Source of the DNA: Sipunculus nudus
Taxonomy: Eukaryota; Annelida; Sipuncula; Golfingiida; Sipunculidae
Reading direction: 5' to 3'
Assembly (NCBI GenBank): GCA_026874595.1
Contig: CM049311.1
Location: 52,519,676 to 52,583,675, forward strand
Length of the DNA: 64,000 nucleotides
Each line of letters starts with the position of its first letter. Positions within the stretch are counted from its first letter, which is position 1. Shown here piece by piece: positions 23,765-36,135 of this stretch. Under the pieces are notes generated by a model that did no database searches, was not told the origin of the DNA, and worked only from the letters and a program-made list of their open reading frames with translations. The position numbers were made by a program, and so were the translations under genes.

Positions 23765-25860
23765 GTATATATAAATGATTTTCGACTTAATTTCAAACAC
23801 ATACATCATGAAATGTATTCAACAACTGTATTGGGAAAAAAATCATGTCATGCAGGAAAATACCTTAATCTTCTGCCAAACAAGCATGTGGCTTGACCAG
23901 AAACGGACAGAGTACTGGCACGGATATACTGCATGTGATCCGGTCATGTGATCCTTTTTGGACAGTCACCAAAGCTGACGAAAAAGTCAGATTTCGGTTT
24001 GATAATGGGTACAGGATTAATAACTAGATACAATCTGCAACTGGAATAAAGAGAGCACACACTATAATTCCGGAATCTGACTTTTATGAGATATACATGG
24101 TTGGGTTATAATAACCTTCCTGACTGAAATGTATTCATCTAAATAATGCCCGAGCTGTGACGGTGGGGAGGGGATTAGCTACAGTTAGTAACGCTTAACC
24201 ATGGTTGGCATGGATAGCGATACAGGGTACTCCATTGAAAGTTTACCCCACGGCTCGTTGGACATGTCTGTCCGAAGACGTTTGGGCTCATATTCCTTGG
24301 GTGGCATGAAGAGATTAAACAGACCCTATACATATTATCATTAATTCAGATGTTTAGACACCATTTGGACCAAAATTACTCCTGAATGATCAGTATGTCT
24401 CAAAGTATGGCCACTTACTGTGAAGAAAACAAGACATTACTGCTTCTCCACTGGCTCTTGGTACCCTTCGGTTGTAACAGCAAACATTGAAATCCGGGAG
24501 CATTCAGGATGAAACCTTTCGCAGACGCACATTTACGCGAAATATTGATGTAGCTAGATACCGGGCCTGGTCAGTGGGAGTGGCATAATCCGATTAGATC
24601 TAGTAATTTATCAGTGTAAATAGTCGCTTTCACATGCATGGACCAAAGCAGATAAATTGAGTTCATTTTCTTCAAGGTATTTGTATAAATTGTGTACAAT
24701 CTGCAAAGCTCTTCAAGGCAGAAAAAATAACCTCAGCTCCAAACCCAATATATTACCACGTTTAAGGATCGATTCAACGACAACAAAAAATATATTTAAC
24801 TAGGCCTACAGTTAAGTATAATATATCATAACACTGTTCATGGTATATAAATGACGGTGTTGTTGTCTAAAGTGAGGGCAGACAGTTAAATGTGACTCAT
24901 ATGGGCTAGAAACAACGCCTTACCGTGAGAACAAAACTCCTATTCTTCTTTGGTAAAGATATCACCGAAAGATAAATCCAACAATTTTCCATGCACCCTC
25001 TTTGATCTTAACGTAAATTCATTTAATTCAAGTGAACTATCAACAAGGAAAAGTGTATATTCCTTGCAGTCATTCGGTAACCAGCAATGGGCCGCGCCTC
25101 CAGCCAACAGCCACGGATATAGGTCAGGGCAGCAACGTAGCTGTTGTTAAATGGACTACCAAGCCGTACCTGTAGGTAAAAATACTTTACTCTATAGACC
25201 CGCGGCACCTGGTCGGCGGTATGGTGTTTGCTACCTCGATCGTATCAGTACTGCCGACTTATCGCGCCTGGCGTGCGGTATAGCGGGCACGTTGTAAGAG
25301 TCGAAAATGCATACGGCTACACGTACAGCTGCTGGTATATACATGGGACTTGTACTGTATCGCTGATGTGTAGATGCAGTCGTGATATGTCCCGCGCTTC
25401 ATTTTCCCTGCTTTAGCCTCGTTTCAGTTAGCTCGCATAACAAATACGTATCAAATTGGTCATTTGTTTATAAATTACATGTATTATTGTGTCGTTAATT
25501 TGCTTGGCAACTGTACTTTTAAGTTCAACATTCATTCATATGTTTATATTATACATAGTTGGTACTTTTTACTTATAAATTATACATGTGTTTCAGATGT
25601 GGTACTTATTATTTCAAAGTACAAAGGGGGGGGGGGGAGGCGATCTTACAAACATTATGCATGGGGTAGCGTCTGCATTCTCAATTTCGCGGAGAAGATA
25701 TTGATTTCAACCTAACTCGCCTTTAAACTATTGTTTTCAATAGCAAGGAAAATGCATGGAAGGAGATCTATTATATTTGCTGTTTATAATTCTATTATTT
25801 CCATGTTTGCCGGATTCATTAACTATGTACATCATAAGACAATGAGAGCCCCAAGTTCAA
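20761..25860. other. Gene-poor intergenic stretch
   Basis: No gene is supported. It holds a second GTCACGTGAC (21619-21628), the palindrome AGGTCATGACCT (22650-22661), a long (TA)n tract (about 23696-23772) and a poly-G run near 25626. Confidence 0.4.
23696..23772. repeat. Interrupted (TA)n microsatellite
   Basis: This TA run of about 75 bp has two small interruptions (ACAT, TGTA). ORFs across it are YI repeats. Confidence 0.95.
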
Positions 25861-25862
25861 AC

Positions 25863-26760
25863 TAGAATACGAGTAGTCGACAAGCGACTACGTGTATCCG
25901 CCTAAATCAGAGTGGAACGGGTGAAGTGAGGCATGGATTGAGTGGCAAGGGTAAATAGAGAGAAGTGTTGAATATTAGCATGGATGTCTGCAGCCAAATG
26001 GTGTATGTAGGTTGCGCCACCTACCACAAAATCCAGAAAGCCGTCCAAGTTGTATACATATGCAAAATTTAAGGCAGATAAGTCAAACAGCTACATGTAT
26101 ATGAGTGATTTTAGCCCGTGGCAGACAAACAGATGGACGCTGTGCAAAAATGGCTGCAGGTGGCGCCACAAGTTTTGCATTTGATAAAGAGCTATGTGAG
26201 ATCTATACACATGCAAAATCGGTCAAACGGTTCCCGAGATATGAGCTTGGATGTCTGCAGCGTAAACGTGAATTTAGGTGGCGCCACCTGTCATAAAATC
26301 AGAAAAGCTATCCAGGATGTATACGCATGCCGAATTTCAGGTGAATTTGTCAAACCACTGCAGAGATATAAGTGATTTTAACCCAAGGCAGACGAACAGA
26401 TGGACACTGTTCAAACATGGTTGCAGGTGGCGCGACCATTTTTGTGTTTGTTATAAAGCTCTCCAAGGGCTACATTTGTGCAAAAAAATTTTCCTGATCG
26501 GTCAAACGGTTCCCGAGATATGTGGGTTTACGTGTCGAAACAGACGCACAAACGGACGCAGAGCCCAGAGGAAAGGTCAGAGGTCAAAACAAAATCGGGG
26601 CGCAGCAGTTCACATGTGACCCGAACATAATTCCGGGTTTCATAAAATTCCGCCCAGTGGTTATGGAGGAGTTCTCCGGACACCTACGCGCCGGTGGCGG
26701 CGGCGGCGGCGGCGGGCTGAAAACATAGTATCCGCAAAACTCTGTTTTGGCGGATACAAT
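25863..26760 (-). mobile_element. Helitron-like element (family B), reverse orientation
   Basis: Read on the minus strand, it ends with a perfect 7-bp hairpin (GTAGTCG / CGACTAC, 25874-25892), then TCGTATTCTAG and a host T at 25862, which is a textbook Helitron 3' terminus. The interior holds ~300-bp units shared with 50850-53446 (phrases 'gttcccgagatatgagcttggatgtctgcag' and GGTGGCGCC), in opposite orientation. It includes a perfect AGGTCA direct repeat with 1-bp spacer at 26574-26586 and a (GGC)n run at about 26694-26715. The right (5') boundary is approximate. Confidence 0.75.
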
Positions 26761-26769
26761 TACTGACAC

Positions 26770-27257
26770 TAATATAAAAACATTGTTCGGTTACTTTGCA
26801 CGTGTCTATGCCTGACATGGTCCATACATGTTCGTTATCCTAAAGTTAATTCAAGCACTAATAAAACTGAACAAATGAAGTCAATATACAACAAAAATCT
26901 TTGAGAAATATAATATTATGCATTAAACACCCATACATTTAGTAAGTTACTAAACAAGCTTCTAAAGTTTAAACTTTAATCCACCTGTGAATAAGACCCG
27001 GTGTTATATTCTTCTCTCCTATCCTTAGCGATTGCGGAAGTAATTTCTTTTTCCTTCAAACCCATAAACAATCAAGTGTGCAGGTTTTTTCTACTTCTGT
27101 TACCAAACGGTCATGTACAATAAATTTGCTTATTTTACAATAAATTCTGCTTTATTCCAGATTTCATGTATAAAACAGCAAATATGATAATTTGAAATCT
27201 GTCAAAAACAATATGTATTTGTTATATGGATCAATAAGAATGAATATAAGTAAAGAG

Positions 27258-27298
<41 letters not shown>

Positions 27299-27504
27299 GA
27301 TATATATATATACAGGTACTGGTAATGGGCGGCTTGGAAATGTAGAGCTAATAACCGTCTAGCGCCTGATATGGCTGCCCCAGGGAGCCGAGACAACCCA
27401 AAAGAATGAACAGGCTCGAAAGACCAGGAAGGGAAAGTTTATATCAGCTGAGACTGACAACGTCGGTAATATTAAAATATTAGACTTTAAACCCCCACCT
27501 TTGC

Positions 27505-27576
<72 letters not shown>

Positions 27577-29100
27577 TATCTTGAGACCGCACCTTTGAGA
27601 CTGATCATAGTATATATCCATTTCAAATATGGTCAGTTGTGCCTACAAGTTCAACGCTTCTTGGATTAATTATAATTTTGATCGGTTTGTTAGATCTTTG
27701 CGAGAAAAATTCTTTCACATTACAATTTATATCTAATATACTTACATATACTTGGTTTAATTTTATGACGCGATATTTTACGCTAAAGGCGTTTTGTTTC
27801 GAGAGTGAGAAATGCACCCTAAGTCCATAACCCAAGTTTGTTTGCAATGAGGGTGCTGAGACAATTCCTCAAAGTCCTGTTTCCTTTTCATATTGTATCC
27901 CTGCCTAAACTACTGTCGTCTAAAACCAAATTAATTTATTAAGTATATATCATTTTAATGCAACCATAAAAGTCGAGATTATGGATAAAGCGGAATATGA
28001 TCAAAGAAATAAATCTAACTTAACCTAGTTAAATTATATGGCCTAGATGTATCAAGGTAAATGCGTTTGGGCTTGTCCAGTCCTGTTGACAGTGCATGCT
28101 GTCTATAAATTATATTAACAAGGTATACTTAAGGTAGGAAACCAATCATCAGGTAAACCCGCAATGCTGTTATATTTGCCACGATGGAAGACGAACAATA
28201 AAAAATAATCCCATAAATGGATTAAAGAGAATCCAAAACTTTACTTCCGGATAAAAAACTCTGAAGCTGGATAAATTAGTTATGTAATTTGCCGTTAGGT
28301 GACCGTGCCTATCTCACGTACTACATAGTCTTAATGGCCATATCAACGAAAGTAGTCTTATCAGCTTTACCGACTGTTACCTGTCTTGTGTGCTGCGATA
28401 CAGCGACAGCAAGTCTTATCAACTTTATCGACTGGGCCAAACTTTTCGTAAGATACAGTTAAAAAACAGTTCATGACACCCCATGGACGTGTTACCAATG
28501 TTGTAATTAATGAATCACACTGAACCCACCAACCAAATTGGTTATCATGCCTTACACTAAATTGCAACATGAACCAGAATTTAACACATAAAACAATACT
28601 AGCCCTACCAGGGCGCTATCATTTATGCTTGCTAATACGCGTAACTCTTTTGAAATTGTCTTCCAGAGAGCTTTATATTAGTAATATAATTTTCCGCGAG
28701 GTTGCAGTACCTGTTCTTAGTGTTTAGAAACAGTGAGAGCAAGTTTGCTGGCTCTGTCAGAGATGACTCTTGCATTAATACGACCAGTCTACACTAATAC
28801 ATCTTACGGAACTCATGGTGACTGTTGTGAATGTTCTGTTACATTACAACCAAACAATCATCTTCTATAAAAGGCGTAATGAACTTGGGTATGTGAAGCA
28901 CACTCTTCAACGTTGTTGTTGGTTTGGGCAGTATATTTGGACTAACGCAAAAACAAATGTGAGAAGAGTCCGTCCCCCCTAAATATTTAAGGTAATTAAT
29001 TCTATTGAGCATACCGTGTGTGGGTACGTCTGCCTACGACATGCTGGACTTTAATTGCAAACAATGTAAAAATTAATTATTAAATTAAGAATAAAAAAAG
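26770..29100. other. Gene-poor stretch with microsatellites
   Basis: No gene is supported. There are TA tracts around 27260-27313 and a 70-bp (ATT)n at 27506-27577. Confidence 0.5.
27506..27577. repeat. (ATT)n microsatellite
   Basis: This is an uninterrupted trinucleotide run of about 24 units. Confidence 0.95.
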
Positions 29101-29109
29101 AGGAAACAT

Positions 29110-29440
29110 ATATTATTAACTAACCTTTTTTCCTAAGTGTTTTATCTGAAGTTTTCCCTTACGTGTCCAAATTTATAGGCATCTGGTCACCATTGACGTA
29201 TGGCGTCTATTTATTGCACTGGTTACTTAATTCCGCACGGAAACAAGCCCAGGCAGAGTATAAGCAATCAACCGCTCACCCGGTTGGCTGTCTGGTTAAA
29301 AAGCGTTTCATGAAGCCTTGTGGCGCCGGACCTGTTATAACAGGGTTAATAGTGTTAGGGGCATTATTTGAAAATGTGCTTACTGTATATAAATGCATAT
29401 ACTTACTTGATTTTATCAAATTTAACTCATACAACTAACC
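29110..29440 (+). repeat. Diverged direct duplicate, copy 1
   Basis: Shared text with 29680-29950 includes 'aactaacc', 'cgtgtccaaattta', 'aacaaagcc'-like, 'gtctggttaaaaaagc'-like and 'cacctgttg'-like segments in the same order. The open frame over copy 1 is not preserved in copy 2, so I do not call a gene. A (GA)n run lies between the copies at about 29553-29583. Confidence 0.5.
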
Positions 29441-29544
29441 CTTAATAGTTAGTTATTCTACTTATTCTTTAACATATCTGTACATACAATTAAATCTGTA
29501 AAAAAGTTGAAAAAGATGAAAATGATATCCAAAATGTGCGTGTT

Positions 29545-29586
<42 letters not shown>

Positions 29587-29679
29587 CCAGGGAGATAGAG
29601 AGAAAGGGAGGAGGAGAAAGTTTGATTTAGTAAATTGAGGATAATCTTAATAAACAAAGGGGAGAGATGTTATAAACTA

Positions 29680-29950
29680 ACCGTTTAGTTCTTTGGTGTT
29701 TTTCTTTCCAGGCTTTTTCTTTCTCTTTCGTGTCCAAATTTAAACGTAGTGACCTGGTCGTCACTGTTTCCTGGCGTTATTTTTTGCCTGTTACATTAAT
29801 CCGCTCCGTAACAAAGCCACGGTCATTAATAACTCTTATTTGATTGACAGTCTAGTTAAAAAAGCATCTTATAACCCGGCACCGCACCTGTTGACCTGGA
29901 CATGTTATGGCAGGTTCTTGTGTTGACAGCGGTGTTTTCAAGTGTTACAT
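29680..29950 (+). repeat. Diverged direct duplicate, copy 2
   Basis: See copy 1. The offset is about 570 bp, with many substitutions and small gaps. Confidence 0.5.
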
Positions 29951-30268
29951 ATTAACCACAAGTTCGTTTAATACTCAGCTCTACCTGCTCAAGTGGATTG
30001 AGACACAAAAGACTTTATTCAGTATATTGATTTATTACGGTCATTTTTATCTAGTTGGAATTTGATTTCGCAGTTAGTGAACACTCGACCATAATTAACG
30101 TAACTTTGGATCTGATCTTTGTGTATCAATACTAAATTCGATTTACCAGTTTCATAAGCTGCTGCACCTGGCAGGAGTGATAATGTAATACAAGATTTGC
30201 CGCTAGATGTCAGCATGGTAGGCCACAAAGCGCAGTGAAAGATATCTGTGACACGTACCTTTGTTCAG

Positions 30269-31130
30269 CATTTTTAGCTTAGCTGACTTTGTCCATGGTG
30301 CGTCTGTCTGTCCGTCTGCCCGTCTGTCTGCCCGGCCGTTAACAGGGCACTAATTGTATCTACTGGACCTAGATTCCTCTTACTTTAAACCCAGGGAGGT
30401 CTATGAAAAATTTCCTCGGAAAAGGTGTCTGTTACCCATATCCTTTGAACTATGGGGCTCGAAAGTACAAACCCCCCCCCCCCCCCAGCCCCAGAATAAT
30501 AAAAAAATTTGATACAAAACCTTCTTTTTCTTTTTAGCAACTAATGCATTGATCACCTTGATTCTAACAATACATATTCATCACGGAGTGATTCATCAGC
30601 CACCTGTTTTTTTTTATTTTTACACATTTTTTCTCTATTTTATCTATCATCTATGATTCAGTTGAATTTGGAAACCACCTACCAAAGGTACAAACTTTGG
30701 CACTCAGATGATAAAATTCCTTTTGTGGATAACTTCCTGGTCAGCTGAGCGTCATAACCCCTGGGTCCCGTGTTTCTGTTTAGCTCAGCTTACTTCATGA
30801 AGTGATCACCGGTTGTCCCTCGTCCGATCGTTAACAGGGCACAGATCGTAACATACAAATCGTTGACACACTTTTAACACAACATCCAGGAAGTTCATGG
30901 GGAAATCTCCTTGAAAACCAGAAAAAAAGGTCAAGCGCCCTTAATTCTGGAAGCTATACGCGTTTTTGTGTATTTTGAATACTTAAACAATCAAAGACTT
31001 GAGTTAGTGATCAGGGCTGCAAACCATACATTTTATCGATATAATTTAATTATGTTGGTTGAGGCTCTCAGAAGAACTAGACATTTTGTATAAACTTAAC
31101 AGTTGTGATGTCTGCCCTGTGAATGGGGCT
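30269..31130 (+). mobile_element. Two short abutting family A copies
   Basis: The first runs from AGCTTAGCTGAC (about 30277) to GGTCAGCTGAGCGTCATAACCCCTGGGTCC before 30775. A second restarts at AGCTCAGCTTAC (about 30782) and fades out after one unit. Both carry the 'gttaacagggcac' phrase of family A. A poly-C run sits at about 30471-30486. Confidence 0.65.
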
Positions 31131-31507
31131 TTAGGCCCTGATTCAGAGTAACAAAATGCTCTGACTTGATACTCGTAATTACCGTCAGGTGGCGCTGCAA
31201 TCGCTTTTTGGAAAAAGAAGAAACATCCTAGGTTTTAGGTGAAAATATAGGAAATGACCCCCAGAAGGACACACTTTGCATCAAGACCAAAACGTGTATA
31301 TCCGAGGCGTGGTCTCGGAGGAGATGGGGGACAAAGACTCGTGTGAGCACCGTCAGTTATAATATAGACTCTTAGTGGGACAGTTATACATGTAAACAAC
31401 ATTATAAAATAGATTACAAATAAGTTATACCTTAGATACATAAAAAAATGTATATATTGAAATTTATACAAGACCTGACTGAGAATACTGACATGTTTAC
31501 CCAAAAG

Positions 31508-31912
31508 TATTACTTAAAATTTTATAAATAAAAAACAAATTCCTGATCCGCTGTGTTTACAGTTAAAAGAATAGTCATTTATGGCTTTTTTTAATCTTTC
31601 TGATGTACAGATACATTTAATTGATTGAGTTAAACTGTTCAAAAGTTTGGATGCATGAAACGCTGAAGAGCATTTGCCAAAACTATATACCCTAGGTATG
31701 ATGTAAGACCGAACTATTTCTTGTATTGTTGAATCATTTGTTGTAAAATTGTTCTTGAGATAAGATGAGGCGGAACCTTTGTGTAGCTTACACACGAGAT
31801 TAAGCGGTTAAGATCAAGAGTTTTTCCGATTTTACCTGAAATGGTAACATGTTTACTTGGACAAGAATGTTTGGCATCGATATGAAGTCTTGGAGGTTCA
31901 TTCATTTAAAAA
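31508..31912 (-). mobile_element. Decayed LINE-type retrotransposon, C-terminal end of the RT protein
   Basis: Two overlapping minus-strand frames together read like the end of a non-LTR reverse transcriptase: LHKGSASSYL, SYIIPRVYSFGK, ASKLLNSLTQSIK and SERLKKAIN. These match the common '..yk.l.g.aP.YL..., Y.lPr.......s..y.g.klWN.Lp..ik....l..Fk..l' layout. Frameshifts show it is dead. It sits downstream of the RT core fragment at 32656-33075, with a MITE in between. Confidence 0.7.
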
Positions 31913-32114
31913 AAAAGTCACTTTGTTTTGTACCGTTTGTAGTATGTAATAGATTGTAGTTTTTGTGATAGTTTGAGTTACTGGCATACCAACCTGAACA
32001 AGTTCATCAAAGTTAGGTTTAATAAGGCAGAAATCAGCATTTTTTTTATTTTTATTGGGATATACATGCAATTACTTTACATGAATTTAAGCTTACCGGA
32101 GTGTTTCTTCATAT

Positions 32115-32656
32115 TCTTATAATCCGTTTCATCCCCTCCCACCTGTTTTTTTGCTATGAAAATTTTTATAAGTTGCATTTCAAGGGAAACAAATATAGTG
32201 TAGACTAGAGGATTAAAGGATCTAATTTTCAACAAGATAAATAATTACATACATTACACCTTATTTAATAAACCTATTTTTTTTCAATATGAGAAATCAG
32301 TCTACATTTTACAACATATCAGACCCACTTATGGCGGTCAAGGTCATTGATCACATGCAAAACTAGCCTTGTTGACAGCTGCTGATTGGATGATGTCATG
32401 TTAACACTCTCAAAAAATATATCCAGCTAAAACGAAGATGGCAGCTCATGCAGGGACACATCATATCTGCCAGATCATTGTGAAGAGACTTAAGAGTTGT
32501 GAAACATAAACTGAGGGTTTATTGTAAAATTCTTACTTGCCATTAAGGTTGTCTTTTCCATATGTAATTTTCTAAGAAATTATTGAATTATATCAACTTT
32601 TAAGAATATTATCTATAAAAACAAGTGGACAGAAGGTGGTGAAACGGATTATAGTA
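32115..32656. mobile_element. MITE with ~14-bp terminal inverted repeats (copy 1)
   Basis: The left end reads approximately CTTATAATCCGTTTC and the right end is GAAACGGATTATAG (32641-32654). The interior (~510 bp) is homologous throughout to 59777-60321, including 'gagaaatcagtctacattttacaacatatcagaccc' and a TCAAGGTCA at 32338. It lies between two pieces of a LINE RT. No coding capacity. Confidence 0.8.
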
Positions 32657-33075
32657 TAGCATTGTTTTCAAATAAAAGGTCCGTCCAATATCTAAGACAA
32701 GAATAGACCTTTAAGGTACACGACATGTATTAGGCATCTTGTCTGACAATGTTCCATTAACCTCTATATGACTATTGTTCTTAAGATAATCAAGTGATTG
32801 CGAATACATTTGCACCAATAAAAGACATTTTGTTGAATAAAATAAAATGATTATCAGTGTCGAATGCCTTTTGAAGGTCTAGGACCACCATTGCCTGTAC
32901 AATAACCTTAATCAGCTTATATTCTGATACGACCTGACAAATGTATCCAGCTAGTATCAGTTGAATAAATTCGAACAAAATCTTGATTGAAAGTTATATA
33001 GCAGACAGTGATCTTTTTGATAATTCATGATTTGATTATAAACAAATTTTTCGAAGATTTTTTTTATCTAACACT
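32656..33075 (-). mobile_element. Decayed LINE reverse-transcriptase core fragment
   Basis: The minus strand reads VVLDLQKAFDTDNH, the conserved RT motif carrying the first catalytic Asp, preceded in another frame by a degenerate 'yQ..Fr...' segment and followed by a degraded NGTLSDK...SIL region. Several frameshifts are present, so it is non-functional. Confidence 0.75.
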
Positions 33076-33079
33076 GAGA

Positions 33080-34192
33080 ATAGAAAACGTTTGTAAATAC
33101 CGGCTTGTTGGTTTTATTGTTACCAGATAAAATACTTCACGAATTTCTACAAAATTTTTCGAGAGGATGGGTATGGATCAGGTAAGACCCAGAGACACAT
33201 TTCGCTCTGAGTGCTGCTTGGTTTAAGTAGGAACTTGGCTTGGTCGGGAGGTATTGCATACTGTAGTTCCGGACGTATCTCAAATAAGAGTATTGTCGTG
33301 CTGTTGACCTTGGCAAAGGACCTGCTTGCCTGTCTATTCCAAATATATTATATTTTAACAGAGAGAGCATCATGTGAAAAGCGCTTTGTCAACGAAAGAT
33401 ATGTAATAGTTACAAGTAATTAAACAAGATGATCAACGAGTAAAATCGAAATATAAAATAAAAGGAATTCCAGCATCTGTGTTTAGAAAAGAGAAACAGT
33501 CATGGTATCCTGCTCTTATCACTTTAAACATACCGATACCTTTAATTTTCTTAATCACTTATTCTATTCAGGTGTCTTTTTGGTCCCTAATTGGCCATTT
33601 GTCTAAGGTTTGTATGATATCAAGAATCCCACTAGATAATAATTCCCACATATCTTGCCTGAATAATGTTAACTGGAATTTCTTCGAAAGCATCTTTCAT
33701 CAGTGTTTCCTCTGCAGTTTACTATTTCGTTAATTAAGAGGTTAAATGTGTACTTTCCTGACTTGAATACAGGCTTAATTTATTTGACACAATCTTGTAG
33801 CTTTGTGTCCTCGCTAGTTTTAGAAGAACGTTCGCTCCACCCGGGACAGAGAAGCGGAAAAACGTCTCGGAAAGGACATTTAGTGACAAGCAATAGTAAT
33901 AGAAATGTAATATTTAGAATAATATTTGTTTAAGAAAAGTAATATTTATAATAGAAGTAATAAAGATTTATATAGAAAACCCGATTAAACGTGCAACAAT
34001 GGACCGTGCTCATAAAAGAATGTCTGAATTTCGAAAACCCATATGTTAAATATAGAAACTGACATACGGATTGAAATGTGTTATCTGGCCGCATGCTTGC
34101 TATGCATATGGCTAAATGTAAACCATCAGTTAACTACACACAGCAATATTTGCTTGGTACGCATACGTATCCAAAGGAACTCATTTTTCGAG

Positions 34193-34251
<59 letters not shown>

Positions 34252-34950
34252 GATAAGTGTTGCTGGTTGACATGGATTGCTGTGGTGAAGTGTGTATTAT
34301 ATACATATACCAGACTAACGGTATATATAATACATCAAATGAGCAAAACTCTTTCCCTATATGATAAAAAATGGATAATGTGGATTCTAAATTGTTCCTG
34401 AGGGTTTTGTTTACGTGATTGGTCAGTAATTTTTCCCCACGAATTTCAAAATTTATAGTTTATAATAGACTTTTTCAAAAGGAAGCCCGTCGTCGCTTAT
34501 AGGCCTACATTACGATCCTGTTATGATTCTACATAATGACATATTAATTATGCATTATAAAACAAATAGAAAAATGTACAAACATTTTTTTTTTTTAATT
34601 TTTAACGAATCTTATTTTGTGGGGAAAAGATATTCAGTTCCTCCTGGGATTGAATAAAACTGTCTCAGAGTAAAATGGTAGCGAAAGCCTCATACGAACG
34701 TTTCTATTAAAGGGGCCCAATCACCTATATCTGACCTTTATAAACTAAAGGTAATCCCTTGGAGCTCTTATAAAAATAGGCCAGAAAACGTGAATATCAC
34801 CTCACACAAGCTGACCGTTTTGTTTATACCAACAAGTTTATGTTATGTGGGGGCCTGCCAAAATAACCAAAACAAATTCAACAAGGGCAACTGGCAGCAA
34901 GTTAGATAAGCCAGAGCTTTGCAAATAGCATTTTGCAACAAGAAACATTA
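33080..34950. other. Unannotated intergenic stretch
   Basis: No gene is seen. A (TA)n tract lies at 34197-34249. Confidence 0.4.
34197..34249. repeat. (TA)n microsatellite
   Basis: This is a pure TA run. Confidence 0.95.
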
Positions 34951-34954
34951 ACCA

Positions 34955-35485
34955 TATCATTCATGTGTAACAAGATTAATATTGGCCCAAGTATACTGAG
35001 CCTTGTGGAACCCCACATTGTATAGTATCACAACTTGATGGGATATTATTGTAACAGACATATTGTTTGCGATTTGATAGATAACTAATAATCCATCTGT
35101 GGGCAGTTCCCTTCAGTTTGTATTTATATATAGTTTGTCAAATAATACTGCATGATTTACAGTATCAAAAACTTGACTAAATCAGGGAATACACCAAGTA
35201 TTAAATCACCCATCTCCAGACGTTTCATAATTTTGTCAATTAACACAAATAAAGCAAGATTGGGTCAATGTTTCTCCCTAAAACCAAACTGATATTTATA
35301 TAAAAGCTCATGTTTGTTAATAGATTTTGACAATCTACTATAAACAATCTTTTCTAGTACTTTAGAGAATAATAATAAAATTGACACAGGTCTGTAATTA
35401 TTTATGAACATGTTATCACCACTTTTGAATAATGGGACCACTTTAGCATTTCGAGTTGATCCGGAAATATCCTCTGTTCAAGTGA
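34955..35485 (-). mobile_element. Second decayed LINE reverse-transcriptase fragment
   Basis: Minus-strand frames contain KVVPLFKSGD, NNYRPVSI, SKVLEKIVY and YQFGFR, then farther on CGVPQGS-like text near 35010. These are the ordered landmarks of a non-LTR RT fingers/palm region. Stops and shifts break it. It may belong to the same family as the 31508-33075 remnant. Confidence 0.75.
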
Positions 35486-36135
35486 TAAATTAAAGATATG
35501 TGCCAGTCTATTAACAAATAAATGAATGCTCCTTTTAACAATCTTAGTTGTAATATCATTTCAGTCAGCACTATATCTTTCAAACAAGAAATATATATAA
35601 TTTTTAATTTCTGTATTATCAACTGGCTTGAGGAATAATTCACTTGTAAGGACAAAATAAAAAAAAAAATTGGTTCTCAGGCACTTTTTTTCATAAATCA
35701 ATGCGGGCGGGCGGTTTTTTAATTTTTAATTTGTTGGTAGGTATCGATGGAAATGTCAAATGATAAGGGAAAAGCATAATAATAACCGTTTTTTTTTTTT
35801 TAGCTAAACAAGTAAAAGCACTTAATAACAAAGGAAATTGTATTATTTTTTTCTTGAAAGAAATGTCCGAGCGAATGCAGCTCAAAATTGGTAAGTTTCT
35901 ATTGAAAATCAAAATAAAAATTTTTGATACATGTGGGGATTTAAAAATGATGCCGGCGTTGCCTTAGAAACATACCTTTTTTTAACCTAACATTTTATAT
36001 AATTTAATGGATTAGTAGATGATGATGGAATACGTCGCGCCAAGCTTTAACTATTAAATGGATCTGTAATTATCTTTTGATACTTAACGAGAAGATCAAC
36101 GAATAATCACAGACCAAAACTCCGTTGTAAACGAA

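Noticed and set aside
23576-23896. ORFs rich in YIYIYI over (TA)n tracts here and at 9403, 10985, 16555, 27202 and 34043
   Set aside because: They are alternating TA read as codons; no coding evidence.
29163-29438. 91-residue ORF
   Set aside because: Its frame is not maintained in the homologous duplicate at 29680-29950 and it resembles no family I know.
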